This document shows positions 35,981 through 44,473 of a stretch of DNA of 64,000 nt, one piece after another. Numbering within the stretch: position 1 is the stretch's first letter; every line of letters begins with the position of its first letter. The position numbers were made by a program, and so were the translations under genes. Below the pieces are notes generated by a model. That model had not been told where the DNA came from and searched no databases. It was given only the letters and a program-made list of their open reading frames with translations. Origin of the DNA: Bacteroidota bacterium (lineage in GTDB: Bacteria > Bacteroidota > Bacteroidia > Chitinophagales > Chitinophagaceae); the NCBI GenBank assembly GCA_018970395.1, contig JAGWWM010000001.1, forward strand, positions 210,826-274,825, read 5' to 3'.

Positions 35981-36009
35981 GACAACCCACGCTTCGCGTG
36001 GCGACAACG
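35981..36009. repeat. Intergenic TTC-triloop mini-hairpin (member A)
   Basis: CCACGC-TTC-GCGTGG is a perfect 6-bp stem with a 3-base loop at 35987-36001, flanked by GACAAC and CGACAACG. The flanks match those of the minus-strand reading of 33557-33583, whereas stem length and sequence differ. Confidence 0.7.
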
Positions 36010-36016
36010 TGACAAT

Positions 36017-36029
36017 TCGCCGAAGGCGA
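36017..36029. repeat. Intergenic GAA-triloop mini-hairpin (member C)
   Basis: TCGCC-GAA-GGCGA, a 5-bp perfect stem, preceded by GACAAT and followed by TGACA. It lies 15 bases after member A and shares the GACAA-type flank. Confidence 0.6.
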
Positions 36030-36043
36030 TGACACCCATAACT

Positions 36044-36075
36044 GTTGAGGCGTTGAGTCGTTTATTTGTTGAACC
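36044..36075. repeat. Imperfect octamer tandem repeat, four units
   Basis: Four consecutive 8-base units read GTTGAGGC, GTTGAGTC, GTTTATTT and GTTGAACC. Units 1, 2 and 4 share GTTGA; unit 3 is degenerate. Eight bases is not a multiple of three, and no coding frame uses it. Confidence 0.6.
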
Positions 36076-36236
36076 TATAAATCACAACCTTTTTTTGTTT
36101 TTACTTTTGACCTTTCATTTTCCATAAGTAAATAGTTTTTGTTTAACTATACGGAGTTCTATGTTAATCAAACCCGCATCAAAAAAGAAATTTACGTTAA
36201 TTTTGCTTTCCTTTTCTTTTATCAAAAAATACGGGT

Positions 36237-36677
36237 ATGTCGCTTTCTTTGTTAGAGAAACTTGATTTAAACGGAGAGAAAAATCTGCTCATTCAAGGTC
36301 TTCCTTCCTCCATAGAAAAGCAATTCATGAAGTTGTCGTTTGCGAAAAACGTAACCCCTTTATTAAGAACAAAGAAAATTGATTTCGCCCTCGTATTTGC
36401 AGTCAACCAAAATCAACTGAACAATATTTTAAGCGAAGTCGTACCCGCATTGGCAACCACGAGCAAATTGTGGATTGCCTATCCTAAAGCTTCCTCCAAA
36501 ATTGTGAGCGATTTGAATCGCGCCGGAAGCTGGGGTTATCTCTGTGAATGCGGCTTTGAAACCGGCGATGAAGTCACCATGGATCATGTATGGACGGCTG
36601 TTCGCTGCACGAAAGCAATCACACAGGCTGCGCCTAAAACCGTTCGTCGTAAAACAGCAAAAGCTGAGTTGGTGTAA
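36237..36677 (+). CDS. Small hypothetical protein, DUF3052-like
   Basis: Soluble protein of 146 aa without signal peptide. It resembles DUF3052-type proteins: LIQGLPSSIEKQFMKLSF, an internal hydrophobic strand FALVFAVNQNQL, KLWIAYPKASSKI and a conserved aromatic region GYLCECGFETGDEVTMDHVWTA near the end. No catalytic motif is visible. It is followed by the PAP2 gene after 16 bases. Family assignment is by pattern and function is unknown. Confidence 0.72.
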   Translation: MSLSLLEKLDLNGEKNLLIQGLPSSIEKQFMKLSFAKNVTPLLRTKKIDFALVFAVNQNQLNNILSEVVPALATTSKLWIAYPKASSKIVSDLNRAGSWGYLCECGFETGDEVTMDHVWTAVRCTKAITQAAPKTVRRKTAKAELV

Positions 36678-36693
36678 GGGTTGGGATTCTTTT

Positions 36694-37350
36694 ATGAATT
36701 ACTGGAAATATAATGCTCCCTTTCGCAATCTTTTCACCATAGGTCTGTTGCTATGGCTGCTCGGGGGAGCAGCGAGTATTTATCTGATCAGTAAGGAGGC
36801 CTTGTTTTTTACTTTCAATCAGTTGCATAGTTATCCGGGTGATCTTTTCTTTCAATATTTTACCCATGTGGGAGATGGCTTGATGATGTTGGCGCTGGGT
36901 ATTGTTTTGTTGGGATTAGGAAAGCGTCGTTTGGGTATCTTGATGCTGATTACTTTTATCCTTTCCGGTTTACTTGCTCAAACTATCAAGCGCGCCGTAC
37001 CCGAACCAAGACCCGGACTTCATTTTGCACAAATTGAAAAAATTCACAGGGTAAATGATGATCTGCTGAAAGCAAACAATAGTTTTCCCAGCGGACATAC
37101 CACTACTGCTTTCGCAATGTTCTCACTATTGTCTTTCTCCGTGAGAAATCCTTCGCTTCAATTTATGTATTTATTGCTAGCCTTTGCCGTGGGCTTTTCC
37201 CGAATGTATCTTGGACAACATTTCTTTAAGGATGTCTGGGTTGGCTCATTACTTGGCTATGGCACTTCTTTACTGGTTTTCTGGCTATTCAGGAAAAATG
37301 ATTTTTCCACTTTTCAATGGAAGCGTAGGGTAAACTCATCCTCCCATTAA
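36694..37350 (+). CDS. PAP2-family lipid phosphatase
   Basis: Membrane phosphatase of 218 aa with about five to six helices. All three catalytic motifs are present: KRAVPEPRP, SFPSGHTTTAFA and SRMYLGQHFFKDV. Possible substrates are phosphatidic acid, phosphatidylglycerol phosphate or undecaprenyl pyrophosphate; sequence does not decide. The ATG at 36694 starts just before the first helix; the same frame is open upstream but inside the preceding gene. The stop overlaps the end of the minus-strand neighbour by 4 bases. Confidence 0.92.
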   Translation: MNYWKYNAPFRNLFTIGLLLWLLGGAASIYLISKEALFFTFNQLHSYPGDLFFQYFTHVGDGLMMLALGIVLLGLGKRRLGILMLITFILSGLLAQTIKRAVPEPRPGLHFAQIEKIHRVNDDLLKANNSFPSGHTTTAFAMFSLLSFSVRNPSLQFMYLLLAFAVGFSRMYLGQHFFKDVWVGSLLGYGTSLLVFWLFRKNDFSTFQWKRRVNSSSH

Positions 37351-38282
37351 AAATAAATCCATTTCAATTTAATTTTTTGCTGGTTATTGAATTCAATAGC
37401 AGGAGCAGGTGTTTTGATAAATCGGGTTAAACATAATCCGGCTGCGGGTAAGCCGGAAGTATTCATGCGAGACCAGTCCACATCCGGCGCCAGAAAAAAT
37501 CTACGATACCGATTGGTTTGTTCGCCTGATAAGAGGCTTCCTTCCTTTTCTTTTGCATGAACCATTCCGGTAGCACCATAACCCAGTGATAGCTGTACCC
37601 AGTCGGGAAGATTGGCAGCAGCAGGAAGGAAGGAGGATAAATTAAATGATAACCAGTAGGTTTGTCCGTTATAATCTTTCAGTAATCTTGATGCGAAGTT
37701 GTTGCCTAGCAGCGCTTCATTTTCTTGTGCAAAAGGAGTGTACCTTGCTGACATTTTCAGATTGATTCGCTGATGACCCCAGCCATATTGTTGTGCGGCA
37801 AACAAGGCAGTGCCTGAAAAATTTGCCAGCATGTCGCTGTGTGAATAACCCCAGTCGCGCGAAAAGCCATCCATGATTTCGATGATGCCCATATAAGCAA
37901 GCGAAGTCAGTGAAGCGGTGAGAATGGCATTGTTTTCTTTTACCCCACTCCATCTCATCAAATCGTATTGCATGGAAGCAATATTATATGCTCCTGTAGC
38001 GTGTCCCAGTTTGTCAACCTGCAGCCATTCGTGTCGGTCGTTGAAACGATGGAATTTGCTTTTGGGAAATTTTTTATACCACAGGTAATACAAGCCTATG
38101 GAAGTAGCTGCAAACAATAGGCTTTCCGTAACTACTACCTTGGTCAACCGATCGCTTCTGAAATGATCGGAAGGTGGCAGAAAAGCAGATTGGGTGCGTG
38201 CGGGTGGACAGAGCAGCAGGACTGCTGCCGTCATCCAAAATATTTTTTGTGAATGAAAGAATGATCGGCTCACTGCATGCAA
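37347..38282 (-). CDS. DUF2279-family predicted periplasmic protein
   Basis: Protein of up to 311 aa resembling DUF2279 proteins, which lie in the envelope of Bacteroidetes. Visible blocks are LQVDKLGHATGAYN, IIEIMDGFSRDWGYSHSDMLANFSG and LSFNLSSFLP. The N-terminus is hydrophobic (TAAVLLLCPPARTQS) and looks like a signal peptide, ending at AxTQS. The start is uncertain: TTG at 38282, GTG at 38273 and ATG at 38234 are all possible. No enzymatic motif is seen, and the domain function is unknown. Confidence 0.75.
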   Translation of the reverse strand: MHAVSRSFFHSQKIFWMTAAVLLLCPPARTQSAFLPPSDHFRSDRLTKVVVTESLLFAATSIGLYYLWYKKFPKSKFHRFNDRHEWLQVDKLGHATGAYNIASMQYDLMRWSGVKENNAILTASLTSLAYMGIIEIMDGFSRDWGYSHSDMLANFSGTALFAAQQYGWGHQRINLKMSARYTPFAQENEALLGNNFASRLLKDYNGQTYWLSFNLSSFLPAAANLPDWVQLSLGYGATGMVHAKEKEGSLLSGEQTNRYRRFFLAPDVDWSRMNTSGLPAAGLCLTRFIKTPAPAIEFNNQQKIKLKWIYF

Positions 38283-38338
38283 AGTACAAAAGCGATTTTC
38301 ATTTCTCCAAATGCTTCACAATGAATCTATTTGTTTGT

Positions 38339-38346
38339 TAATTTTG
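38339..38346 (+). promoter_or_regulatory. -7 box before the phosphohexomutase gene
   Basis: TAATTTTG fits TAnnTTTG and lies 16 bases before the ATG. No matching TTTG is seen 19-21 bases upstream. Confidence 0.5.
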
Positions 38347-38362
38347 AGATTCAAACCAGTGT

Positions 38363-40090
38363 ATGGAGCAAATCATTGAATCAAATATCCGGCAGTGGCT
38401 GGAAGGCAATTTTGACGAGTCGGTAAAGACTGAAATTCGTCGTATGCAGCATGAACAGCCGCAGGAGCTGGCGGATGCTTTTTACCGGAATCTGGAATTT
38501 GGTACCGGCGGACTCAGAGGCATTATGGGCATCGGTACTAATCGGATGAACAAATACACCGTCGGAATGGCCACGCAGGGATTTGCCAATTACCTTAATC
38601 AATCATTTGGAAAGGGAAATGTAACCGTGGTGGTGGGACATGACAGCAGAAACAACAGTCGCACTTTCGCAGAGATAGTGGCCAATGTAATGGCGGCCAA
38701 TGATATTAAAGTGTTGTTATTTGAAGCATTAAGGCCAACGCCAGAGTTGAGTTTTGCCATTCGTCACCTCGGTTGTCAGGGTGGAGTGGTTTGTACTGCT
38801 TCACACAATCCTAAAGAATACAACGGGTATAAAGCATACTGGAATGATGGCGCGCAACTCGTGCCGCCGCATGATAAAAATGTTATTGCCGAAGTAGAAA
38901 AAATACAAGGGGTGGAAGCGGTTAAGTGGAGTGGTGGTGAACAGAATATCACCCTATTAGGTGAAGCGATGGATCAAGCATATATGGATATGGTGCAGCG
39001 ATTAAGCGTGTATCCGGATGTCTGCAAGCAGCAACACGATTTGAAAATTGTTTATACTTCTATCCACGGTACAGGTATTACGATTGTTCCGAAAGTGTTG
39101 CATAAGTTTGGATTTACCAATGTGCATATTGTAGAAGAACAGCAGGAACCCAACGGTAATTTCCCCACCGTAGTCTATCCCAATCCCGAAGAAGCGGAAG
39201 CGATGAGTATCGGTTTGAAAAAAGCGCAGGAGCTGAATGCGGATATTTTGTTAGGTACCGATCCGGATAGCGATAGGGTAGGCATAGGGGTAAAAAATCA
39301 TAGAGGAGAATGGGTATTGCTGAATGGCAATCAGACCGCAGTACTTGCTTTTAATTATTTGATAGAAGCACGTAAAACCAAAGGGATTCAGCAACCCAAT
39401 GATATGGTGGTAAAGACCATCGTTACCACGGAGATGATTGATCGTATTGCAGAGTCGGCCGGGGTAAAATGTTATAATGTACTTACAGGATTCAAATGGA
39501 TTGCGGAATTGATAAAAGCAAAAGAGCAAAACGAGCATTATGTTATTGGAGGAGAAGAGAGTTATGGACTGATGATTGGCAACGAAATAAGAGATAAGGA
39601 TGCTGTGAGCGCAGTGGCATTGATTTGTGAAATGGCGGCTTACGAAAAAAATCAAGGACGTTCTTTGTTTGATAAGTTACTGATGCTCTATCTGCAACAT
39701 GGATTTTATCTGGAAGATTTATTGTCTATCACCAAGAAGGGAATGAATGGTCAGGCGGAAATTGCTGCGATGATGGAAGGGTTCAGAACACAACCTCCTT
39801 CAACAATTGATGGTATTGCGGTTGTACAGCTGCTCGATTATCAACTCAAACAAGGGAGGGATTTGGTGTCCGGAAATGACTGGCCGATTGATTTACCCAA
39901 ATCAAATGTGCTGCAGTTTGTCTTAGCGGATGGTAGTAAGATTTCTGCGCGCCCCAGTGGTACCGAACCGAAGATTAAATTTTATTTTAGTGTAAAGGAA
40001 TCCTTGTCTGCTCCGGCGGATTACGATAAGATGTACACGATGTTGAAAGGAAAAATTGAAGCGATAATACAGGAGTTGAAATTAAAGTAA
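38363..40090 (+). CDS. Phospho-sugar mutase (phosphoglucomutase/phosphomannomutase)
   Basis: Alpha-D-phosphohexomutase of 575 aa that moves phosphate between C1 and C6 of a hexose. The phosphoserine loop is VCTASHNPKEYNGYKAYW (Ser147), the metal-binding loop LGTDPDSDRVGIGV, the sugar-specificity loop IGGEESYGLMIGN and the phosphate-binding loop RPSGTEPKIKFYF. The GEESYG form fits enzymes of the PgcA type (glucose-1,6-bisphosphate dependent). It could supply glucose-1-phosphate for the polysaccharide locus. pcm follows after 7 bases. Confidence 0.93.
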   Translation: MEQIIESNIRQWLEGNFDESVKTEIRRMQHEQPQELADAFYRNLEFGTGGLRGIMGIGTNRMNKYTVGMATQGFANYLNQSFGKGNVTVVVGHDSRNNSRTFAEIVANVMAANDIKVLLFEALRPTPELSFAIRHLGCQGGVVCTASHNPKEYNGYKAYWNDGAQLVPPHDKNVIAEVEKIQGVEAVKWSGGEQNITLLGEAMDQAYMDMVQRLSVYPDVCKQQHDLKIVYTSIHGTGITIVPKVLHKFGFTNVHIVEEQQEPNGNFPTVVYPNPEEAEAMSIGLKKAQELNADILLGTDPDSDRVGIGVKNHRGEWVLLNGNQTAVLAFNYLIEARKTKGIQQPNDMVVKTIVTTEMIDRIAESAGVKCYNVLTGFKWIAELIKAKEQNEHYVIGGEESYGLMIGNEIRDKDAVSAVALICEMAAYEKNQGRSLFDKLLMLYLQHGFYLEDLLSITKKGMNGQAEIAAMMEGFRTQPPSTIDGIAVVQLLDYQLKQGRDLVSGNDWPIDLPKSNVLQFVLADGSKISARPSGTEPKIKFYFSVKESLSAPADYDKMYTMLKGKIEAIIQELKLK

Positions 40091-40097
40091 AGAACTT

Positions 40098-40763
40098 ATG
40101 TCAAAGATAGAACGGAGGGATGAGTACACGCATAAGGGCTTGAGAAAACAGTTGGCGGAACACCTCAAAACGAAGGGCATTACCAGCGAGAAAGTGTTGG
40201 ATGCTATCCGGAATGTGCCCCGTCATTTTTTTTTAGATCCCATTTTTGATAAAATCGCTTATGAAGATCGGGCATTTCCCATTGGAGAGGGACAAACGAT
40301 TTCGCAGCCTTATACCGTTGCGTATCAAACGCAGTTGCTTGACATCAATCCATTTGATAAGGTTCTGGAGATAGGTACTGGAAGTGCTTATCAGTCTTGC
40401 GTGCTGGCCGAGTTGGGTGCACAGGTTTTTACCATAGAGCGACAAAAGAAATTATACGATGCGCAGAAAACAGGATTTCCATTTCTTAAAAAATACCCTT
40501 CGATCAAATTTTTTTACGGAGATGGATTTTTAGGCTTGCCTACTTATGCACCATTTGATAAAGTGATAATTACCGCTGCCGCTCCTTTTATACCGCCGAA
40601 GCTGGTAGAACAAATGAAAGTAGGAGGAAAGATGGTAATCCCCGTGAACGAAGGAGAGCATCAGCGCATGTTGCGCCTTACCAAGCTGGAGGATGGCTCA
40701 TTACAGGAAGAAAAGTTTGAGCAGTTTTCGTTTGTGCCCATGCTGGAGGGGAAGAATCAGTGA
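40098..40763 (+). CDS. pcm: Protein-L-isoaspartate O-methyltransferase
   Basis: SAM-dependent repair enzyme that methylates isoaspartyl residues in damaged proteins, 221 aa. Family blocks are VPRHFFLDPIFDKIAYEDRAFPIGEGQTISQPY near the N-terminus, motif I VLEIGTGSAYQSCVLAELG and the post-I acidic ERQ. The C-terminus has KVGGKMVIPVNEG. Probably cotranscribed with the mutase gene. Confidence 0.95.
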   Translation: MSKIERRDEYTHKGLRKQLAEHLKTKGITSEKVLDAIRNVPRHFFLDPIFDKIAYEDRAFPIGEGQTISQPYTVAYQTQLLDINPFDKVLEIGTGSAYQSCVLAELGAQVFTIERQKKLYDAQKTGFPFLKKYPSIKFFYGDGFLGLPTYAPFDKVIITAAAPFIPPKLVEQMKVGGKMVIPVNEGEHQRMLRLTKLEDGSLQEEKFEQFSFVPMLEGKNQ

Positions 40764-40836
40764 AGAATAAAGAAGGTTGTCATGTTGTCGACGAATTAAC
40801 ATTCTTGTCTGAACTTTGATTTCTTTGGTTAATTGA

Positions 40837-40869
40837 TTTGACTATGATTTGAAAATAATCATAATTTTG
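40837..40869 (+). promoter_or_regulatory. comEC-like gene promoter, Bacteroidetes sigma type
   Basis: TTTG at 40837-40840 and TAATTTTG at 40862-40869 are separated by 21 bases, an exact match to TTTG-N21-TAnnTTTG. The ATG at 40916 is 46 bases after the -7 box. The rest of the 152-base gap holds no recognisable gene. Confidence 0.72.
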
Positions 40870-40915
40870 AACTGTCAATAAACACCATTTAACACCAACC
40901 TCATCTCCGCTAACC

Positions 40916-42463
40916 ATGATTCCCTTTTGGAAAAAAGCGCCTTTTTTCAGGCTGTTGCTCCCTCTTATCTTAGGTATTTGCATCGCACATTATCAATGGC
41001 TGCATCTTTCGCAAATGATGATGCTGTTGTTTGCATCGTTATTGTGCACCCTGATTTTTTATACCCTGCCGGTCTTTTCCTTTCTACGCTATCGGTTGGC
41101 ATTTGCATCCGGTATCCTCCTTCATCTTTTCATGATTATACTTGGATTTTCGCTCACGCTATTCAATGATGTCCGTCTTCATTCAAGGTATTTTGTCTCC
41201 TTACTACAAGCCGGAGATCAGTTGCAATTGCGACTGGAAGAGCCTCCGGTTGAAAGAGCAAAAACTTTCAAAACCATTGCATCTGTCACGCATATTGTAA
41301 GAAACGATACGCTGATTCCCGTTAACGGGAAAATCTATCTCTATCTTCAAAAAGACGCTATTGCTGCCGGTTTATATTTTCAATCCATTCTGCGTATCCA
41401 TCAACGGCCTCGTTCCATTGAGCCTCCTATACATGCCGACAGTTTTGATTTTAAAAAATTCGCTGCCTTACAGGGCATTCATCATCAACTCTATCTGAAA
41501 AAAAACAGTTACTCTTTTATCGGTCAGGATTCCACCTCCAATGTCTATGATTTTTTATACCGTTTGCGCGACAAACTTATAGGGATCATTCATCAATATA
41601 TTGTCAATTCTTCTACAGCAGCAATCGCTATCGCCTTACTCACAGGGTACAGGGCAGAACTCGACCGCAATCTTTCTCAACTGTATCAGGCCACCGGCAC
41701 GATCCATGTTATTGCCATTAGTGGCATGCACCTGGCGCTAATTTATTTTTTATTGCAACTGTTATGTCAGCCACTCGATCGTTTTCCTCGTTTCAATTTT
41801 CTCAAAGAAACAGCCATACTGATCTTGCTTTGGCTTTTCAGTCTGCTCACCGGTGGCGGTGCTTCCGTGATCAGGGCAGTGATTATGTTTAGTTTTATCA
41901 GTGTCGGCAAAATTTTGCATCGCAAGGGAACGATTTACAATGCGCTGACTTGTTCCGCTTTTCTGATGCTCTGCTATCAACCCACTTTATTATGGGATAT
42001 CGGTTTTCAATTGTCGTACGCTGCCGTACTCAGTCTGGTTGTTTTTATGAAACCTATTTATGAATGGTTTTCTTTCGAGAATCCCTTGTTGGATGGATTT
42101 TGGAAAATGAATGCCGTCACCCTTTCTGCACAAGTGCTTACTTTGCCGCTATGCGTGTATCATTTTCATCAGTTGCCCGTCTTGTTTTTACCCGCCAACC
42201 TGCTCGCCATTCCGCTTAGCACGCTGGCATTGTATGGTTTGCTGCTACTAAACGGAGTCTCTTTTTATTCTCCACTTGCCGGGGTATTGGGAAAAGGGAT
42301 TGCTTTTGTGATTGATAGCATGACTGCCTGGACGGAATATCTTGCCCGTTTTCGCTTTGCGGTAATAGAAGAGTTATCTCCAACGCTTTGGGAGATTGCT
42401 TTGATATATGGAATCGTTTTTTGGGGATATGGTGTTTATCAGAGGAAGACCAAGAGTGTGTAG
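40916..42463 (+). CDS. ComEC/Rec2-family DNA-uptake membrane protein, short form
   Basis: Polytopic membrane protein of 515 aa. An N-terminal membrane/OB-like domain (DUF4131 type) with helices near residues 10-80 leads to the competence domain, which contains AIALLTGYRAELDRNLSQLYQATG and the hallmark IHVIAISGMHLALIYFLL. Longer ComEC proteins, such as that of B. subtilis (about 776 aa), end in a metallo-beta-lactamase-like domain; here the protein stops at the membrane domain and the following 135 bases contain no candidate for it. DprA is encoded about 8 kb away. Natural transformation is possible but not shown. Confidence 0.88.
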   Translation: MIPFWKKAPFFRLLLPLILGICIAHYQWLHLSQMMMLLFASLLCTLIFYTLPVFSFLRYRLAFASGILLHLFMIILGFSLTLFNDVRLHSRYFVSLLQAGDQLQLRLEEPPVERAKTFKTIASVTHIVRNDTLIPVNGKIYLYLQKDAIAAGLYFQSILRIHQRPRSIEPPIHADSFDFKKFAALQGIHHQLYLKKNSYSFIGQDSTSNVYDFLYRLRDKLIGIIHQYIVNSSTAAIAIALLTGYRAELDRNLSQLYQATGTIHVIAISGMHLALIYFLLQLLCQPLDRFPRFNFLKETAILILLWLFSLLTGGGASVIRAVIMFSFISVGKILHRKGTIYNALTCSAFLMLCYQPTLLWDIGFQLSYAAVLSLVVFMKPIYEWFSFENPLLDGFWKMNAVTLSAQVLTLPLCVYHFHQLPVLFLPANLLAIPLSTLALYGLLLLNGVSFYSPLAGVLGKGIAFVIDSMTAWTEYLARFRFAVIEELSPTLWEIALIYGIVFWGYGVYQRKTKSV

Positions 42464-42598
42464 GGTAGATGGAGGATATCTTATTAATTATTTGTCCGGG
42501 GAATAATTTTCGCCCTTAAATTTTTTTTGTTCATCAATCCTGATTATCTTCATTATCTATTACTCCTAACATTCTTTTAATCTTTTTAATTTTTCTAC

Positions 42599-44386
42599 AT
42601 GAAAAAACTATTCTGCTTATTATTCGTAAGCATGCTTGGAGTGCATTTGTTTGCCCAAGCGCCGCAGCGACTCAGTTACCAGGCAATCATCAGAAATGCC
42701 AGTAACGTTTTAGTCACAAATGCTCCCATCAAAATGCGGCTGAGCATTTTAAAAGATTCCATAAATGCATCTCCCATTTATACGGAATTGCACAGCACTA
42801 CTACCAATGCAAGTGGCGTTGCTTTCGTTCAAGTTGGAGGCGGTACTTCTCCTTCCAGCAGTTTCAGTGCCATCAATTGGGGACAGGGAGCTTATTTTCT
42901 GCGTTCAGAAACCGATCCAGCCAATGGAATCAATTACTCCATTGTTGGAACTACACAATTACTGAGTGTTCCCTATGCTTTATTTTCAAATCGTACTGCC
43001 AGAGCGGATAGTGCTGCAAGGGCAACTATTGCTGATAGCGCACGCAAAGCAGGGAGCGCTACTACTGCTGATAATGGTCTGCCTACTTCTACTATACATG
43101 GAGCGTTGCAATTGTATCGTTGTAATGGGAAAATTCAGTACACGCCCTGTCTGCCTCTCATAACCACGAATGCGGCCAGTTCAATTGCGAGCACAAGCGC
43201 CACCAGCGGGGGTAACATTACCAACGACGGAGGATCTCCTGTTACATCAAGAGGAATAGTTTGGGATACCATCGCAAACCCTTCGATTCCCTTGGCTACC
43301 ATGACCTTTAACGGAACAGGTACAGGCAGCTTTACTTCAAACTTGACAAACCTGATACCAAATAAAACTTATTACGTAAGGGCTTATGCTACAAACGGGG
43401 CAGGTACTACTTACGGGACTCAGGTTAGTTTTCAAACCCCACTTCCCAATGCATCACTTACAACGCTCAATTGCGCCGGTGCTACAAATAATGGTACCCT
43501 TACCGCCGGTGTTCCTGCGGCAAGTGGCATAACCAGTATTGTTCCTTACACCGGGGGCAACGGCGGAATTTACACCAGTCTGGTAGCGGCTTCTACAAAC
43601 GTAACCGGATTAGCTGCTAACTTGACAGCGGGTACCCTGGCAAATGGTGCCGGCTCATTGACATTTACAATCACCGGTACACCAGCTACTAGCGGTACTG
43701 CAAATTTCACATTGACTGTTGGTGGCCAGACTTGCATACTTGCAAGAACGGTTGTTTCTCCTCCTTTGTCCAATGTAAATTGTAACGGCATTAATACCGC
43801 TATTGTTGATGTTACGAATCCTACAACCGGAAGAGTATGGATGGACAGAAATCTAGGTGCAGGCAGGGCTGCTTTTGCTAGTGCAGACACGGGTGCTTAC
43901 GGCGACTTGTATCAATGGGGCAGAAGAGCAGATGGTCATCAGTGTCGCAATTCAATTACCACGCTTACTTTAAGCAGTACCGACCAGCCTTCAAATGGGA
44001 ATTTTATTTTGGCACCTAGCACTCCAAACGACTGGCGGAGTCCCCAGAATTCCAGTTTATGGCAGGGGGTTAGCGGAATCAATAATCCTTGTCCTCAAGG
44101 ATATCGTATTCCTACTGAACAAGAGCTGAATGCAGAAGTTGCAAGCTGGAATAGCTCCTCCGCTGCAGGAGCTTTCTCCTCTCCGCTTAAGTTACCCACT
44201 GGCGGAGATCGTGATTGGACAAATGGAGGATTGGCAAATGTAGGGGTAGTTGGCAATTATTGGAGTAGTACTGTCAACACGACTTTTGCTCGTTATCTTC
44301 TCATCAGAAGCAACACTACCGGCAACGCCTTTATGAGTAGTGGCGTACGTGCATCCGGCTACTCTGTACGTTGCATTAAAAATTAG
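42599..44386 (+). CDS. Secreted modular protein with C-terminal FISUMP domain
   Basis: Predicted exported surface protein of 595 aa. A signal peptide ends near LFAQA (about residue 20). An N-terminal Bacteroidetes surface domain follows (RLSYQAIIRNASNVLVTNAPIKM, through QLLSVPYALFS). Then comes an alanine/serine-rich linker, a fibronectin-type-III-like domain near residues 200-280 (SRGIVWDT, YYVRAYATNGAGTTYG), an Ig-like segment with ITGTPATSGTANFTLTV, and a C-terminal FISUMP-like domain near 395-595 (RVWMDRNLGAG, YQWGRRADGHQCR, YRIPTEQELN, NYWSSTV, YSVRCIKN). No T9SS sorting domain is evident. Function unknown; a surface or adhesion role is inferred. Confidence 0.85.
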   Translation: MKKLFCLLFVSMLGVHLFAQAPQRLSYQAIIRNASNVLVTNAPIKMRLSILKDSINASPIYTELHSTTTNASGVAFVQVGGGTSPSSSFSAINWGQGAYFLRSETDPANGINYSIVGTTQLLSVPYALFSNRTARADSAARATIADSARKAGSATTADNGLPTSTIHGALQLYRCNGKIQYTPCLPLITTNAASSIASTSATSGGNITNDGGSPVTSRGIVWDTIANPSIPLATMTFNGTGTGSFTSNLTNLIPNKTYYVRAYATNGAGTTYGTQVSFQTPLPNASLTTLNCAGATNNGTLTAGVPAASGITSIVPYTGGNGGIYTSLVAASTNVTGLAANLTAGTLANGAGSLTFTITGTPATSGTANFTLTVGGQTCILARTVVSPPLSNVNCNGINTAIVDVTNPTTGRVWMDRNLGAGRAAFASADTGAYGDLYQWGRRADGHQCRNSITTLTLSSTDQPSNGNFILAPSTPNDWRSPQNSSLWQGVSGINNPCPQGYRIPTEQELNAEVASWNSSSAAGAFSSPLKLPTGGDRDWTNGGLANVGVVGNYWSSTVNTTFARYLLIRSNTTGNAFMSSGVRASGYSVRCIKN

Positions 44387-44411
44387 TAATACCTAAATGT
44401 TTTTTTAAATT

Positions 44412-44442
44412 GCCCACTTCATTAGAGGTGGGCATTTTTTTT
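44412..44442 (+). terminator. Rho-independent terminator
   Basis: Stem GCCCACTT/AGGTGGGC (8 bp with one G-U pair), 6-base loop CATTAG, followed after one A by eight T. It ends transcription of the FISUMP gene. Its T-run also supplies the region upstream of the purH -7 box. Confidence 0.85.
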
Positions 44443-44448
44443 CTCTCT

Positions 44449-44456
44449 TACCTTTG
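44449..44456 (+). promoter_or_regulatory. -7 box of the purH promoter
   Basis: TACCTTTG fits TAnnTTTG exactly. The -33 region falls within the loop and 3' arm of the terminator stem and shows no clear TTTG. The ATG is 17 bases downstream, so the leader is very short. Confidence 0.6.
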
Positions 44457-44473
44457 CGCCGCAGCAAAAAAAT

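Larger units (their letters stand above)
35951..36236. other. Longest gene-free stretch (about 286 bases)
   Basis: No coding frame or RNA gene can be supported here. The left part holds two mini-hairpins (35987-36001 and 36017-36029) and an octamer tandem repeat (36044-36075). The right part is AT-rich and presumably carries the promoter of the gene at 36237, but I see no exact TAnnTTTG box. Confidence 0.6.

Noticed and set aside
36544..36693. N-terminal extension of the PAP2 phosphatase
   Set aside because: It lies inside the preceding gene in another frame; the first helix begins after the ATG at 36694.
42599..44386. Type IX sorting domain at the end of the FISUMP protein
   Set aside because: The C-terminus is part of the FISUMP fold (YSVRCIKN) with no typical sorting motif.
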